Assembly (NCBI GenBank): GCA_034670405.1
Contig: JAXDDX010000125.1
Span: 744,001 to 808,000, forward strand
Length of the DNA stretch: 64,000 bases
Source of the DNA: Hoplostethus atlanticus
Lineage: Eukaryota; Chordata; Actinopteri; Trachichthyiformes; Trachichthyidae
Direction of reading: 5' to 3'
Notes under the pieces: model-generated
The model's input: the letters and a program-made list of their open reading frames with translations, nothing else
The model's database searches: none
Told to the model about the DNA's origin: nothing
Shown: positions 13,577 to 21,789 of the stretch, piece after piece
Position numbering within the stretch: the stretch's first letter is position 1
How the letters are laid out: every line of letters begins with the position of its first letter
Position numbers and translations under genes: made by a program

Positions 13577-16500
13577 ATACATTTGCCACCCCTATAATAC
13601 CCTTACATTGTATTTTAATGCAAATGTACACACTTACCAGGTCAGCAACTTTTGCTAGGTCAATCATCATATTGATGTCATTGCTACACTCAATGAAAGT
13701 GAGGCGACGCTTCTTACCTAATGAATAAAAAAAAAGTAGCAGTTATTACAGACGTGCAGGCATAAAACAAATAATGACATGGCTTACCACCTGTCTAATG
13801 CCTTCCACTAAATAGAGGACCAACAAAGACCAATAATTGTATGGCATCTCACTTGTACCAACCAGTTTTTCCAAGTTTTCCATTCTTATGGTGGCTCATA
13901 ATACCAACAATCATCTTGTGGCAGCACCAGCTTGATCACTACAGTTACAACCAGGTAATTAGCAGGCATTATCTGGTAATATGTAAAAGTTCTATAACCG
14001 GTATTCACAGGCGGTGCTGCAACATCTTCAGTTGAATGACAAAAAATTAAGTTACTTGCAAAAAATTAACAGTTCCTGCAAAAACCTGATGTGAAAAATC
14101 AGTACAACTCATTAAGTTGTAAACGGCCAAGCTTACCAGAGACAATAGTTACTGGTCCACATATATCCCCGAGCTTCTGCCGGGTAAAGCTTTTGATCAG
14201 GCACCGGATCAAGGTGCTTTTCCCCACTTTGGGTGGCCCTACTACTACAATCACGACTGGAGGGGGTTCCAGGGGAGTGCGATCCACAAGGGGTATGTGG
14301 TGTTTTTTGGCCTTTAGGTCCTGGGCCCTAGGGAAAAATACAAAGGGATGAGTTTCATACTGTGCTAGGATGTTACCAAAAGTTCACTTTCAATCCAATC
14401 AACCCAAAATTCATATATTAAAAACCATCAAATCAAATGTTTTCATATCCAATAAATGATGTTCCTTTGTCATAACCATTATTTATATTTTGAGTTGTTT
14501 GAACTGAAAGTGAATTGACAAACCCTGGTTATTAGTCGCATTAAAGATGCACATTTCAAATAATCTCTGAACAACAAATTGGAAAGAAGTGCATATAACG
14601 CTAGTAAGCTTGCAGTGGTAACTAAATACTGTTCCCTTGGCACCAGTTAGCTTGAAATAAAATATTTGAGGCTTGCAGCAATGAGGCAAAAAGATAGGTT
14701 TGGTAGGCAAAGCTCCTTCAGAGTGTCTGTGAATTTTAACTCTAAGAGTTTTCAAGTCTGCTTTAATGCCAGTTTGAAGGAAATATGAGACACAACAAGA
14801 AACAGCAACATTTTAAAACCTCAAAATGGTATACGCAGTTCTGGCCAAGATTATTGGCACCCTTGCATTTTATGCAGATAATGTACAATATCTTTAGCAA
14901 ACAACTTTTGGTCTCCACACACCTGTTTTATTTAACAGCACATGATCAAAGAATAACAAATCTAAAAAAATGTGTTATGGCTTCAAAATTTAAAAGTGGC
15001 TATGGCCATGATAACTGGCAGCCTTTTCTAATTCTTAGTTGCGCAGCCTTTGCCAATGATGACTGCTTCCAAACGTTTCTTGTAACCATCAATAAGCTTC
15101 CTACACCTTTCTGCTGGCAGTTTCTCCAACTCTTCAATTGCAACCCACTCCAGTTCTTCAATGTTTGAAGGATTCTTTTGACCAATTGCACATTGCAGGG
15201 CTCGCCATAGGTTCTCAATGGGATTGAGATCAGGGCTCATCGCTGGCCACTCCAGAATAATCTCTTGAACCATTCCTGGGTGCTTTTCGATGTGTGTTTT
15301 GGGTCATTGTACCGCCGGAGGACCCATGACCTTCGATTGACACCCAGTTTTCTGACACTGGGTAGCACATTCCGCTCCAAAATGCCTTTGTAATCTTCTG
15401 ATCTCATGGCCGCCACAAAATAAAAAGTTGGTCAATGTATGGAAATTGATCTAAAACGATCTCTAAGGCTGCGGCCTAAGAGGTGTGCATCACGTTATGT
15501 TATCTGTCACACAGAGACTAATGTCTGCTAGCGGAGTCTACACATTCAAGAAGTCATGTAATCATACATGAGTGGAAACTTTTCTTCTGTGCATTAAAAG
15601 TTTGAACTCATTGAAAAGTATTTTACAAGGAAAAGGCCTCGAGAGGAAGAAGAAAGCCAAAGCGAGACTGAACCTGAGGTAAACGCAAACCATACAGATT
15701 AAACCTGACAGGAAAAGCTCTAAACCCCACCAGTTGAAACCAGGAGCCCAGACCGGGGATGTAAACTCATCAGGGGTGTTTTTCTAGTGGTGTCCGGGGA
15801 CATTGTCTCCCGGGAAAACGTTTCAGCTTTAAAAATATGGATTTGTAGTCATTTTTAGTGTATCGCTAAGACTAACCCTAAATATTTTTTTGTGCTACAA
15901 AACCAATATCATGAGGACTTCAGTTCAGAAGTGGGACAGTATAAAAAACAGTCAAAAGAGCAGAGCAGGATCCAAAAATGTATAAAGTCAGGTGCATCGT
16001 ATTCACAGGCTATATCATTTTCAAGTATAGAACAAAGTTAATAAACAAAACACAATATTCACAACTAGGCTATTTTAATCAGTGTTTCCCACACATAGAT
16101 TTGTAGAGAAGCCCACCAAGAATAGATTGCCCTAATTTGATACAATAATGTTTCTGCAGTGATAGCATAGCGAACAGTACAGAAAAGATGACATTTACTT
16201 CTCCCAGAGGGCAGCTTCAAACTTCACATCAGCATTAACTAATGAATGCTCCGCATTCAGCAGGGAGCCGATCCAACAAGCCCGGGTTGGGATTGCCCAC
16301 ACAAAAACATAGAAGGATGACCAAGCATCCACAACATGAAATAAATCAGAAGAAAAGCAATGATGCCATTCAACTGAAATAAACAGTGTTTCCTCCAGCA
16401 TAAGGAAACGCTTCTAAAAAAACGGGGCTCTGCTTTCTTCCTGCACTGTAACGTTACATATCCGTGTGCCAGGAGTTTTTTTCCCCCCCCTAGTCATTAT

Positions 16501-17770
16501 TGACAACTATACAATGTGCAGAAGATGTGTCTCTTTCCATCATGTGCTGTTGTAAACTGATAGATGAATGTGTGAAGACCGAAAGTTGTTTCTATTTCCC
16601 ATTATCTGCATAAAAAGGCAAAGGCGCAGAACAGTATTTAACTAACTTTTCTGGACCACCTGAATCCCATCCTTTCTATTGTTCAACTTGTATAACAAGG
16701 TTGGTACATATGACATGGTACACCCTGAATGTATGTATATTTAATATAAGTAATATGATTGTATAAGTTGGTTATCAGTGCTGACAATGGTGACAGTAAC
16801 ACAAACCAGTAGGCCTATTAAAAATAAAGACAGATGACTTTAAATGTCAGACCAGAATGGTCATATATTCCAAGTACAAATTAAACACACAACATTGGGG
16901 TGAATGTTCAAAGCTTAAGGTTATTATTATTAAGCAATCAACACATTCACCTTGTCAGAAAATGAAAACTCTTGAGCTCCTGAGTGATGTTGTAATTGTA
17001 TACCATCTAAAAATATTAGCAACATGCCTCATAACACAGTAAAAGAAGAGGTGTACCGAACTGTATACCTTTCACACACACACGCTTTTCCTCAGTGTGT
17101 CAGGACCAAGTCAAAATGTTCCCTGCTAATAGGTTTTTAATTCACTAGGTTACATTACATTTGACATTAGTCATTTAGCAGACGCTTTTATCCAAAGTGA
17201 CATACAAAGGTAGGATAGTTGACACTATGTGGGGATCGAACCCACAACCCTGAGACTGAGAGTCTCATGCTCTACCGACTGAGCTGTTAGGTCTGTTAAA
17301 CATGATCATTTACATTTACAACGGTGTGCTTTCAAATTCAATTTTACTCATAATAGTAACATTTGTGTTACTGATGCCAAAAGCTCCTCTCTGTGCAAGC
17401 TTTACGTGAAAACACACCCATGCAGGATGAAGGGCAGAGCAAATAATTCCTCATAATAACCATAATAATCTGGATCTCCTGATGGGATCGAGGGTGTGAC
17501 ATTGTTAAATCTAGTTTATTCTGTTTGGAAATGTGTTAATGAGCCGGTGATGAGACCGTTTGAGAAAGGCGTGTAAGTGCGAGTCGTTGCTCACCTATGG
17601 AAAGTCTTGGCCATGCGCACGGCGGACTGAACCGCGAACGCTTTGGGATTCCTTTTCCGCTCATCCTTCCCGTCCGCCGAGCCTCCCTGCTTCCTCGTCT
17701 TCTTCCTCTCCGCTTTCGGCCCGCTGTGCTTCTGTTGATGTCGCTTCTGTTCCTTCACTTTTTCGTCCAT
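235..17770 (-). CDS. bms1: BMS1 ribosome biogenesis GTPase, 5' part (13 coding exons, runs off left edge)
   Basis: BMS1 is the nucleolar GTPase that works with RCL1 and the U3 snoRNP in early 40S (18S rRNA) processing. Thirteen minus-strand exons splice in phase to about 741 residues; the human protein is about 1280, so the C-terminal half is outside the window. Seen in order: a basic N-terminus with RKRNPKAFAVQSAVRMAKTF (residues 39-57); the P-loop GPPKVGKST (about 89-97); the GTPase core with DINMMIDLAKVADL and LIDASFGFEMETFEF; the conserved FRPL and SLYGYLRGTHLK blocks; a long acidic region (about 420-600); RQQQAAPNLRKLVYGT; and NSIRNCFVTGKWD. All junctions are GT/AG. The start is MDEKVKEQ, which matches the short BMS1 N-terminus; an upstream in-frame ATG lies in the presumed intron/UTR. 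Introns are loaded with transposons but every exon is intact, so the gene should be functional. Confidence 0.96.
425..506 (-). CDS. bms1: bms1 coding exon 12 (residues 687-714)
   Basis: Encodes MLNSIRNCFVTGKWDESQDA then ATLLKED, matching the human NSIRDCFVTGKWE block. Acceptor TTCCAG, donor GATG|GTGAGG. Confidence 0.93.
850..1495. repeat. Foldback element (long imperfect inverted repeat) in bms1 intron
   Basis: The left arm (about 880-1020) and right arm (about 1350-1490) are reverse complements. Examples: GCAACATTTAAATCATAATT at 886 pairs with ATTATGACTTAAATGTTG near 1461, and AAGCCATTTGACATTTCATT at 974 pairs with AATGAAACGTCAAATGGC near 1357. The centre holds AACCTGTCAG (about 1159) and CTGACAGGTT (about 1217). 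No gene was seen inside. It looks like a non-autonomous foldback/MITE. Confidence 0.65.
1769..1920 (-). CDS. bms1: bms1 coding exon 11 (residues 636-686)
   Basis: Encodes VAEEGAGEDEEEELGGLFRV, then DAPDCSRFNPDSSHNWDLEE. Acceptor TCTTTAG, donor GAG|GTAGAG. The open frame continues past the donor to give an artefactual 97-residue ORF. Confidence 0.94.
1921..2685. other. bms1 intron, no gene seen
   Basis: AT-rich intron sequence before the composite transposon. A poly(T) run precedes a short perfect hairpin, AGCTGCAACC..GGTTGCAGCT, at 2191-2216. Nothing else was recognised. Confidence 0.5.
2832..3030 (+). pseudogene. Possible 5' exon of the composite element's gene
   Basis: An open frame ends LNSEPGCDTSSVNSAAPIVV and then LGFNFKLLG, directly before a consensus donor GTAAGT at 3031. 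Its position, just inside the left terminus and in the same orientation as the downstream relics, suggests a first exon. I recognise no domain. Confidence 0.25.
3958..4400. repeat. Tandem array of 46-bp and 70-bp units
   Basis: CTGAGCGGCTCGCG recurs near 3960, 3990, 4031, 4077, 4121, 4167 and 4213, mostly at 46-bp spacing. It is followed by two 70-bp units that start CAGATGAATATCGG (4258 and 4328). The array is CpG- and GA-rich and forms the loop between the long inverted arms of the hAT-type element. Confidence 0.85.
4521..4748. repeat. 109-bp tandem duplication
   Basis: CAACAGTTTTTGTTGTTTAA begins at 4521 and again at 4630, and the following sequence matches through AGAAAAAGAAAGTCAA. The second copy has a small insertion. 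Confidence 0.85.
4893..4965 (+). repeat. tRNA-like segment (pseudo-tRNA or SINE head) inside the hAT-type element
   Basis: TAGCTCAGTTAGTAGAGC fits a pol III A box/D arm and GGTTCAAACC fits a B box. The anticodon and T stems have mismatches and no acceptor stem closes, so it is not a working tRNA. Confidence 0.5.
5572..5743 (+). pseudogene. SAMD3-like gene relic, block A
   Basis: Encodes IDQNFSMMFGDEVSGKFLAK, then WPSYFKQKVIAECQSLPSNL and EELRAAFDPEAE, and hits a stop at 5741. From memory this matches a conserved block of the multicopy fish family annotated 'sterile alpha motif domain-containing protein 3-like'. The family continues past this point, so the stop marks decay or an exon boundary. 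The N-terminal SAM domain itself is not seen. Confidence 0.5.
6118..6574 (+). pseudogene. SAMD3-like gene relic, block B, broken by a TA repeat
   Basis: The upstream frame encodes HLLPPTSRGHKKTAKIS. A (TA)n tract (6180-6194) then breaks the frame, and 6220-6574 encodes FLEKVDARQPFLLCISEQKK, IQRFFIVVDQKAIPCNAQTS and ESPRVKELRARLL. This is the expected next part of the same SAMD3-like family, in order and orientation with block A. The TA expansion suggests inactivation. Confidence 0.55.
6591..7081 (+). pseudogene. C2H2-finger gene relic (N-terminal part, frameshifted)
   Basis: The frame from 6591 encodes a C2H2 finger-like block: FVCKTHHKNCSVLCQHLKFH, then CGEQGCPSSFCTYNGFRKHL. It shifts frame near 6830 and continues as PPVITQNSLD, SVVAHLQASGLSESTVQTIV and VVNDVQSQAREAVLQTFSPE. 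I recall this as the start of a multicopy uncharacterised fish protein family associated with repeats. The gene is plainly broken. Confidence 0.5.
7153..7640 (+). pseudogene. C2H2-finger gene relic, C-terminal part
   Basis: Encodes QRQLAFYYENYCFKRFEVGP, TTSWVRNYGTEYQIDLFICT, LPVFKKICNIIIHEQHAFII and FDEHFHAYCIEE, with a stop at 7624. It resembles the C-terminal end of the same uncharacterised fish family. The middle of the gene seems deleted between 7081 and 7153. An AATAAA at 7750 could have been its poly(A) signal. Confidence 0.45.
8215..8290 (+). repeat. Dispersed repeat, partner of 15415-15500
   Basis: ATAACGTGATGCACCTCG, GATCAATTTCTATACATTGA and CCAACTTTTTATTTTGTGG recur in inverted orientation at 15415-15500, with an extra 25 bp or so in that copy. 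Family unknown. Confidence 0.6.
8430..8531 (-). CDS. bms1: bms1 coding exon 10 (residues 602-636)
   Basis: Encodes ALRWKEGLQQKASEAFIRQQ followed by QAAPNLRKLVYGT, strongly conserved in BMS1. Acceptor TTCACAG, donor ACAG|GTAATA. The next intron (1921-8429) is the one that received the large composite transposon. Confidence 0.94.
8702..9267 (-). CDS. bms1: bms1 coding exon 9: long acidic region (residues 413-602)
   Basis: A 566-nt exon, the largest of the gene here. It starts EKEGLQEDQVWDPQTQRLRR and becomes almost pure Asp/Glu/Ser, with one lysine-rich island (KSEKEEKKAPG) and IELPVFADSEDDLE, matching the central acidic region of BMS1. I chose donor GAAG|GTATCC because the junction then reads TEGALRWKE, close to the human TSGALKWKE. 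A second donor of the same phase (CGAG|GTTCAG, exon end 8684) would add six residues. Confidence 0.9.
10509..10651 (-). CDS. bms1: bms1 coding exon 8 (residues 366-413)
   Basis: Encodes EEVRPTTELVQSLIDTHATL, DAKMAASKVSLFTGS and PTDIDNQMG. Acceptor AATAG, donor ATGGG|GTGAGA. Phase 2 fits the next exon, which supplies the last base of Gly. Confidence 0.94.
10851..11044 (-). CDS. bms1: bms1 coding exon 7 (residues 301-365)
   Basis: Encodes GVGDFQVADVSFLPDPCPLP, KKRSLNEKERLLYAPMAGIG and YDKDAVYIDLP. Acceptor CTGCAG, donor GAGCAG|GTGAGC. Confidence 0.95.
11249..11370 (-). CDS. bms1: bms1 coding exon 6 (residues 260-301)
   Basis: Starts with the base that completes Arg, then MEDLTDPEKVRIDPKSDR and TVSLYGYLRGTHLKTKGQVH, ending HIPG. 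Acceptor AAACAG, donor CCAG|GTAAAC (phase 1). Confidence 0.95.
11461..11640 (+). mobile_element. tRNA-headed SINE in bms1 intron
   Basis: After a G run (11462-11479), the sequence GGCTAAGACGGCCTGTACCA with an A-box-like start and a B-box-like GGCTTCGAATCAGACC is followed by CTACTGTTAACTGTC and AATAAAGGCAAAAATGCCC. This layout (tRNA head, pyrimidine-rich body, AATAAAGGCAAAA tail) is a common fish SINE type. It is not the same family as the SINEs at 17.2, 18.1 and 27.8 kb. Confidence 0.6.
11660..11684. repeat. (CCAA)n microsatellite
   Basis: Six tandem CCAA-type units in the bms1 intron after exon 5. Confidence 0.8.
12189..12331 (-). CDS. bms1: bms1 coding exon 5 (residues 213-260)
   Basis: Encodes GAKLFYLSGMVYGEYQIQEV, NLGRFISVMKFRPLVWQ and HPYVLADR, all characteristic of BMS1. 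Acceptor TTGCCAG, donor TCG|GTGAGT, leaving a split Arg codon. Confidence 0.95.
12834..13022 (-). CDS. bms1: bms1 coding exon 4 (residues 150-212)
   Basis: 63 whole codons starting VLMLIDASFGFEMETFEFLN and ending RFWTEVYQ; it includes GVLTHLDSFK, the region corresponding to the guanine-specificity loop of this family. Acceptor CCTAG, donor CAG|GTAGGC. The intron upstream contains a poly(A) run on the plus strand that makes a T-rich polypyrimidine-side tract. Confidence 0.95.
13337..13415 (+). repeat. Dispersed repeat with a Staf/ZNF143-like motif (copy 1)
   Basis: Contains CTACATTTCCCAGAATGCC, then TTTTGACATCACCCAGAATA. The reverse complement of 18905-18980 has the same order of words. The motif resembles the ZNF143 site, but here it is part of a repeat. 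Confidence 0.55.
13499..13575. repeat. (TA)n(CA)n compound microsatellite
   Basis: A TATATA run (13500-13520) passes directly into a CACACA run to 13574, in the bms1 intron between exons 3 and 4. It creates poly-CV/YI and poly-TH spurious ORFs. Confidence 0.95.
13638..13717 (-). CDS. bms1: bms1 coding exon 3 (residues 123-149)
   Basis: An 80-nt exon encoding GKKRRLTFIECSNDINMMID then LAKVADL, the GTPase core of the BMS1/TSR1 family. Acceptor ATTAG, donor CTG|GTAAGT. It sits next to a TA/CA microsatellite in the following intron. Confidence 0.95.
14137..14327 (-). CDS. bms1: bms1 coding exon 2: P-loop (residues 59-123)
   Basis: Begins after CCCTAG and completes the split Arg. Encodes HHIPLVDRTPLEPPPVV and the Walker A/G1 motif GPPKVGKST, followed by RCLIKSFTRQKLGDICGPVT. 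The donor is TCTG|GTAAGC (phase 1). The nucleotide-binding residues GKST are intact. Confidence 0.95.
14835..15411 (-). pseudogene. Tc1/mariner-like transposase relic
   Basis: Read on the minus strand: MRSEDYKGILERNVLPSVRK, NDPKHTSKSTQEWF and, after a frameshift, EWPAMSPDLNPIENLWRALQ and RCRKLIDGYKKRLEAVI. These are the central and C-terminal parts of a Tc1-family DDE transposase, including the D-PKHT and SPDLNPIE blocks. The 3' end at 14836 reads AGTTCTGGCCAAGATTATTG, a Tc1-type terminal repeat. The 5' half is missing and the frame is broken. Confidence 0.8.
15415..15500 (-). repeat. Dispersed repeat, inverted copy of 8215-8290
   Basis: Abuts the truncated end of the Tc1-like relic. Shares AAAAAGTTGGTCAATGTATG, GAAATTGATCTA and GTGCATCACGTTATGTTAT with the 8.2-kb copy as reverse complement. 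Confidence 0.6.
16081..16420. repeat. hAT-like terminus CAGTGTTTCCC with adjoining repeat
   Basis: CAGTGTTTCCCACACATAG at 16082 resembles the termini at 43.81 and 46.35 kb. A 68-codon minus-strand open frame (16195-16401, MLEETLFISVEWHH...) lies just inside. I believe it is repeat-derived but cannot name the family. Confidence 0.4.
17151..17292 (-). mobile_element. SINE (tRNA-headed, L2-type tail), copy 1
   Basis: Minus-strand copy. The head has CTCAGTCGGTAGAGCATGAG (A box) and GTGGGTTCGATCCCCAC (B box); the tail is ATAAAAGCGTCTGCTAAATG. The head looks derived from tRNA-Lys, with the anticodon loop changed. Confidence 0.8.
17595..17770 (-). CDS. bms1: bms1 coding exon 1 (residues 1-59)
   Basis: Encodes the start methionine, a lysine-rich N-terminus and the conserved stretch NPKAFAVQSAVRMAKTFH, which leads into the GTPase domain. 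The donor is ATAG|GTGAGC, leaving a split Arg codon (phase 2). Just upstream on the minus strand is an acceptor-like TTTTCAAAG or a nearer GGCCAG, so the exon probably continues a few bases into the 5' UTR. Confidence 0.92.
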
Positions 17771-18144
17771 CCTGGCCACTTTGAAAACACACATTGGAAT
17801 TTATGTAAGTATACGGAACACCACTTGAGTTCACCAGAAACAGAACAAATATGATATTCTGAGAAATTTATCAGGACACGAGATATGTCATCTGCTGAAC
17901 AAACACGAGACAGGCATTTACTGACAATTTTACATTGTGCAATTTACATTAATAAAGTATATCATTTTATTCTAGATTGACCCTAAACCCAGTATGTGAG
18001 ATTGATTTCGCAAAGACATGGAAACTGATGAGTAGCAATGTCAAGCACACAAGCAATGAGCCAATCCATGTTTCATCAAGGATGTTTTTTGCATCATGGG
18101 TATTTAGGTTAAGTGGTATTTGTAAGTGTGATGAAGAGCAAATT

Positions 18145-18301
18145 GTCCGGCCCGGACAACTCAGTCGGTAGAGTATGAGACTCGCAGTCTCAGGGTCGTG
18201 GGTTCGACCCCCACACAGTGTTAACTATCACCTTTGTATGTCGCTCTGGATAAAAGCGTCTGCTTTTAATGTAATGTGTGTGTGACTGTAATGTAATGTA
18301 A
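18145..18301 (+). mobile_element. SINE (tRNA-headed, L2-type tail), copy 2
   Basis: GTCCGGCCCGG start, A box CTCAGTCGGTAGAGTATGAG, B box GTGGGTTCGACCCCCAC, tail CTGGATAAAAGCGTCTGC followed by short TAATG repeats. Same family as 17151-17292 and 27771-27905. Confidence 0.85.
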
Positions 18302-18904
18302 GCTGGGGTCAGCAATAGTGATGGGTTGATGGGTCACGTATCAGTCGTTAATTTGAACTATAAAGTGAACGGTTTGCCGGCGGAACTGAATCTAAATATC
18401 AAATCGATCAGTGAGTATAGAGATGATCAATAACCTGACGATACATCAGGTTTTCACTATTTGTAAGAGAACAACTGCATGCCTAAAAGGGAAAATCCAG
18501 CCTAAAACACAACTATTTGTGATATGCCTTGCATTCCTGGGCCCATTTTGTTGCTTGGTGGTGTATTTTTCTTATTCCTGTGGATAACTGGCCAAATGCA
18601 GACAATGTGACATCATGTCAAGATATTTCTAGTTCAGCTACAATGGAATTTGATAACAGAAAACATTTCAGCGATCTAAAACAACAACAGAAAGTTGTTA
18701 TCTGTCAATCATATCATTTGGTGTCAGCCCCTCAGAATCATAGATCAAGGGCTTCTTTCTAGACCGACGTGCAAAAATCATGCAGGGAGAAATCCATCAC
18801 AGAAGAGGCAGATGACAATTTCTCCACCGACAGTAGCCAAGAAAGACCAAAATGCAATGCAGCTACAAGACATGTTGTGTTTTGAGTAAGGGGCTTTCAC
18901 AAAC

Positions 18905-18980
18905 AGCCACCTTTGAACGGCACAAGTTCACGTCGTCCCTATTCCGGGTGTTGTCAAAGGGCATTCTGGGAAATGTAGAA
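18905..18980 (-). repeat. Dispersed repeat with a Staf/ZNF143-like motif (copy 2)
   Basis: Plus-strand GGGCATTCTGGGAAATGTAG is the inverse of the 13.3-kb copy, and the flanking CACGTCGTCCCTATTCCGGG also matches it. It lies upstream of the bms1 coding start and before the candidate promoter. Confidence 0.55.
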
Positions 18981-19855
18981 AATCACTGACTGAAGTAAAA
19001 GAAGACGAGGCAGGTTAAGGGCAAAGTAGGTATATACCAAAAATGTAAATTACAAAAATTGACTCCTTGAATCACAAAATGACTGGAACGCACTGAACTA
19101 TTGAACTTCATAGATTGATGACATTTTAGGAGTTTAATGCCTTCCTTAATTCTTCATGGCACATGGGGAAAAAAACATTAACAACCCAACAACTTGGAAG
19201 CGTTCGTGCATTCAACCCATTTCTAGCTGTCAAATGCCTTGAATTAAGTTTTCTGTAGACTTTGGTTTTTCCATCAGCTTTTTTCAGTTACATATGGACG
19301 TAGTGATGGTGAATTTCATGTTTTACAGCAAACTAAATACTGCAATGTCAACCACAAACCAAAAGTCCAGCCAGCAGTTGTGTCCTTCTGGGGCATTTTA
19401 AGAGTTGTGATGACAAAATGGCTTGTGTGATATCATATCATTCCCTATACTGGAATACAGGTATTTCCTTGAACAGTATTTACCAAATGAAAAGCATTTT
19501 CTAGTCGTATTTACCAGCTGAAAACTGTGAAAAGTACTTTCTAGTAGTATTCACAGCATATCTTACGCATAGTTAGGCACCACTTTTTAAGTTTAGTAGT
19601 TAGTCGTTCTCTGTCAATCATCGGCTGGTTCTACCAGCTATGTAAGGAAACATTTATCTGTTTGATTTCAGCATGTAGTTTCACGTGAGCGAGGGAACGA
19701 TAGTCTGAGCTCAGTACCTGCATAATAAAACCACAACTTGATCTGTTACTTTGCTGTAGATACATAACAGAGCCCTGTTGTGCCACAATATGCACCGACT
19801 GCAAAACAGATAAAATGTCTTTAGGGGAATGGGAAAATTAAATTAGTCGCAGTAC

Positions 19856-19990
19856 CTGAAGGTTAGTCTTTAGCGTCTTTCCAGGCAGTGAAAATCTGTT
19901 TTCTCTTCTCACGTGTACTGTGACCTCCGGCCCGGAAGTGGAAAGAAGTGCCACTTAATTGGAAGAAAAGTGGAAACAACGACGAGTAAC
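19856..19990 (-). promoter_or_regulatory. Candidate bms1 promoter and non-coding first exon
   Basis: A short, relatively CpG-rich patch upstream of the first coding exon carries CCGGAAGTG (ETS type) and CACGTG (E-box), common in TATA-less housekeeping promoters. On the minus strand it ends in TTCAG|GTACTG, a good donor at 19856. A second candidate donor, GCAG|GTACTG, lies near 19715. This is inferred from position and motifs only. Confidence 0.35.
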
Positions 19991-19999
19991 CAAGGTTCC

Positions 20000-21789
20000 G
20001 TACGGTTAATTTTTTAGACACTATTATATTATATTATGTGCTAGCATGAAGTTAGCTTTTTAGTAAGCAGGCTTTACTTGTAACTTTATATTAGATAATG
20101 TGACCTCGATCATTTTAATCTATTTATAATGCTGTTTGTTGAACAAAACGATAACTAATGTCTTCCCATTAAAATGACATAAGAAAGTGTCCCAGTCAAT
20201 AATTTACTGTCCCAATTTAACAGTATGTGACAGGGACCATACTGGGAACTTGAGTACATGAACTTCATTATTCTGATACAGCATCAGAACCTACATCCCA
20301 CATATTAAACATTTATAAGCTACCCAGCATTTTGTCCTGTCCCAATAGAGAGGTCGGTCTCTGCTTTTTGCAGTGTGGTCAACAGAATTTTACATTACAA
20401 TGCTAGCAGCCCTACCTGCAAAATCAAAATGAAAAACAGTTTATGAATAGCTGAGGAGGACCAAACCATATTTTTTTCTTCCTCAAGAGCTTCTTGCTGA
20501 TCATTATGTTTATGCTAATTTGATTTTAAAAAAAATGTATGCTTATTATATGTATTAGTTATCATATGATATCATATGTTATAATATATCATATTAAATA
20601 TATATTTAATAATACAAGTTTATCAAAGTTATTTAAGGGAAAAAAATAAATAAATAAAGACACCGAACATTAATAGCATAAGGATACACAGTTAAATGTC
20701 CAACTTAAATGTTCAAAAACTTTTTAAACACAAATACAACCTGTTAGCTTATTTCTTTCTGTTCCTGAGTGTAGAAGTCCTGATAATGGTGTGTGAGAGT
20801 TATTGCCCACAGTAATTTACCATTTTACCGCTTCCCTTGGGATTGGTGATAGCAACATAAAAGGGAAAATGACCAGTTTGTGCCCCTATAGGTTAAAAAT
20901 GTGTGTATTATTATAATTCCATAATAAACTGGCAGCATTTTTCCCATTGTTAACCTGCCTGTCACAAACTCAGATTGTTCCTCTCTCTCAGACTCAGCTG
21001 TAGTTGTATGCTTTACCCAACCACCCTGTCATTCACAAACCCTTAATCTTCATAGGTAACATATACATTGCCCTACAAAGACACACAGATACACAGAACC
21101 CACACACCACACACAAACATTTGCCCTTACTCGGTCCACATATGCAGTTTACAGTCTGTAGAATAAATATTATTTGGGTGAGTGAAACCAAGCCTGTAAA
21201 CCATCCTCAACAGTAGTGAATAGCAGGCTTTTTTTGTACCTTACATATGCTTATATGCACGCTAACACTGCAGCCATTTACTGAATGCCCTTTGCTTTTA
21301 GTCTGTCATGACTTTATTGAACTCTGTAGCATTTACTCCTTTATTTCAGTTCATTTGGCCAGGTGAAAACAATGCCATTTGAACCCGGGTGGCACCAAAT
21401 AACCACACTGAGATGCCTGAAAATGCAGGTCCTCCTCCAAGACAACACACAATGATGACACACAAACAAGCAAGTGATCTTACATATAACATATAACAGC
21501 GGGTATATCATGAATAGTTTTATTTCTATTTCTTTGATACCTCATCTAAAATGGTTGAACTATAAAATGAAGATACGTATCTAGACAAATATTAGGCATG
21601 TTCACACTAACCATGTTTGACCTCTGGAGCATTTACTCCTTTAGTTAGGTTTGTGGCCAAAGCAATATCATTCGAACTGGGATGGCATCAAATAACCGCA
21701 CCGGGAATGCAGGTCTTGGTCCTCTTCCAAGAGAACTGCAGTGTGGTTCATTAGAGAACATAATCCGAACCAACTACAGGAAATGACCC
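20000..21789. other. Intergenic spacer, no gene seen
   Basis: AT-rich spacer between the candidate bms1 promoter and the solo LTR. Two related stretches (about 21300-21450 and 21600-21760) share GAACTCTGTAGCATTTACTC / GACCTCTGGAGCATTTACTC, GGCATCAAATAACCGCAC-like words and CTTCCAAGAGAACTGCA-like words, so they look like a diverged duplicate pair. No conserved reading frame. Confidence 0.5.

Noticed and set aside
13393..13728. ORFs of repeated CV, YI or TH residues
   Set aside because: Translations of the TA/CA microsatellite.
18145..18220. Functional tRNA gene
   Set aside because: A and B boxes are present, but the anticodon stem-loop and acceptor pairing are poor, and the SINE tail follows; the same applies at 4893, 17220 and 27771.
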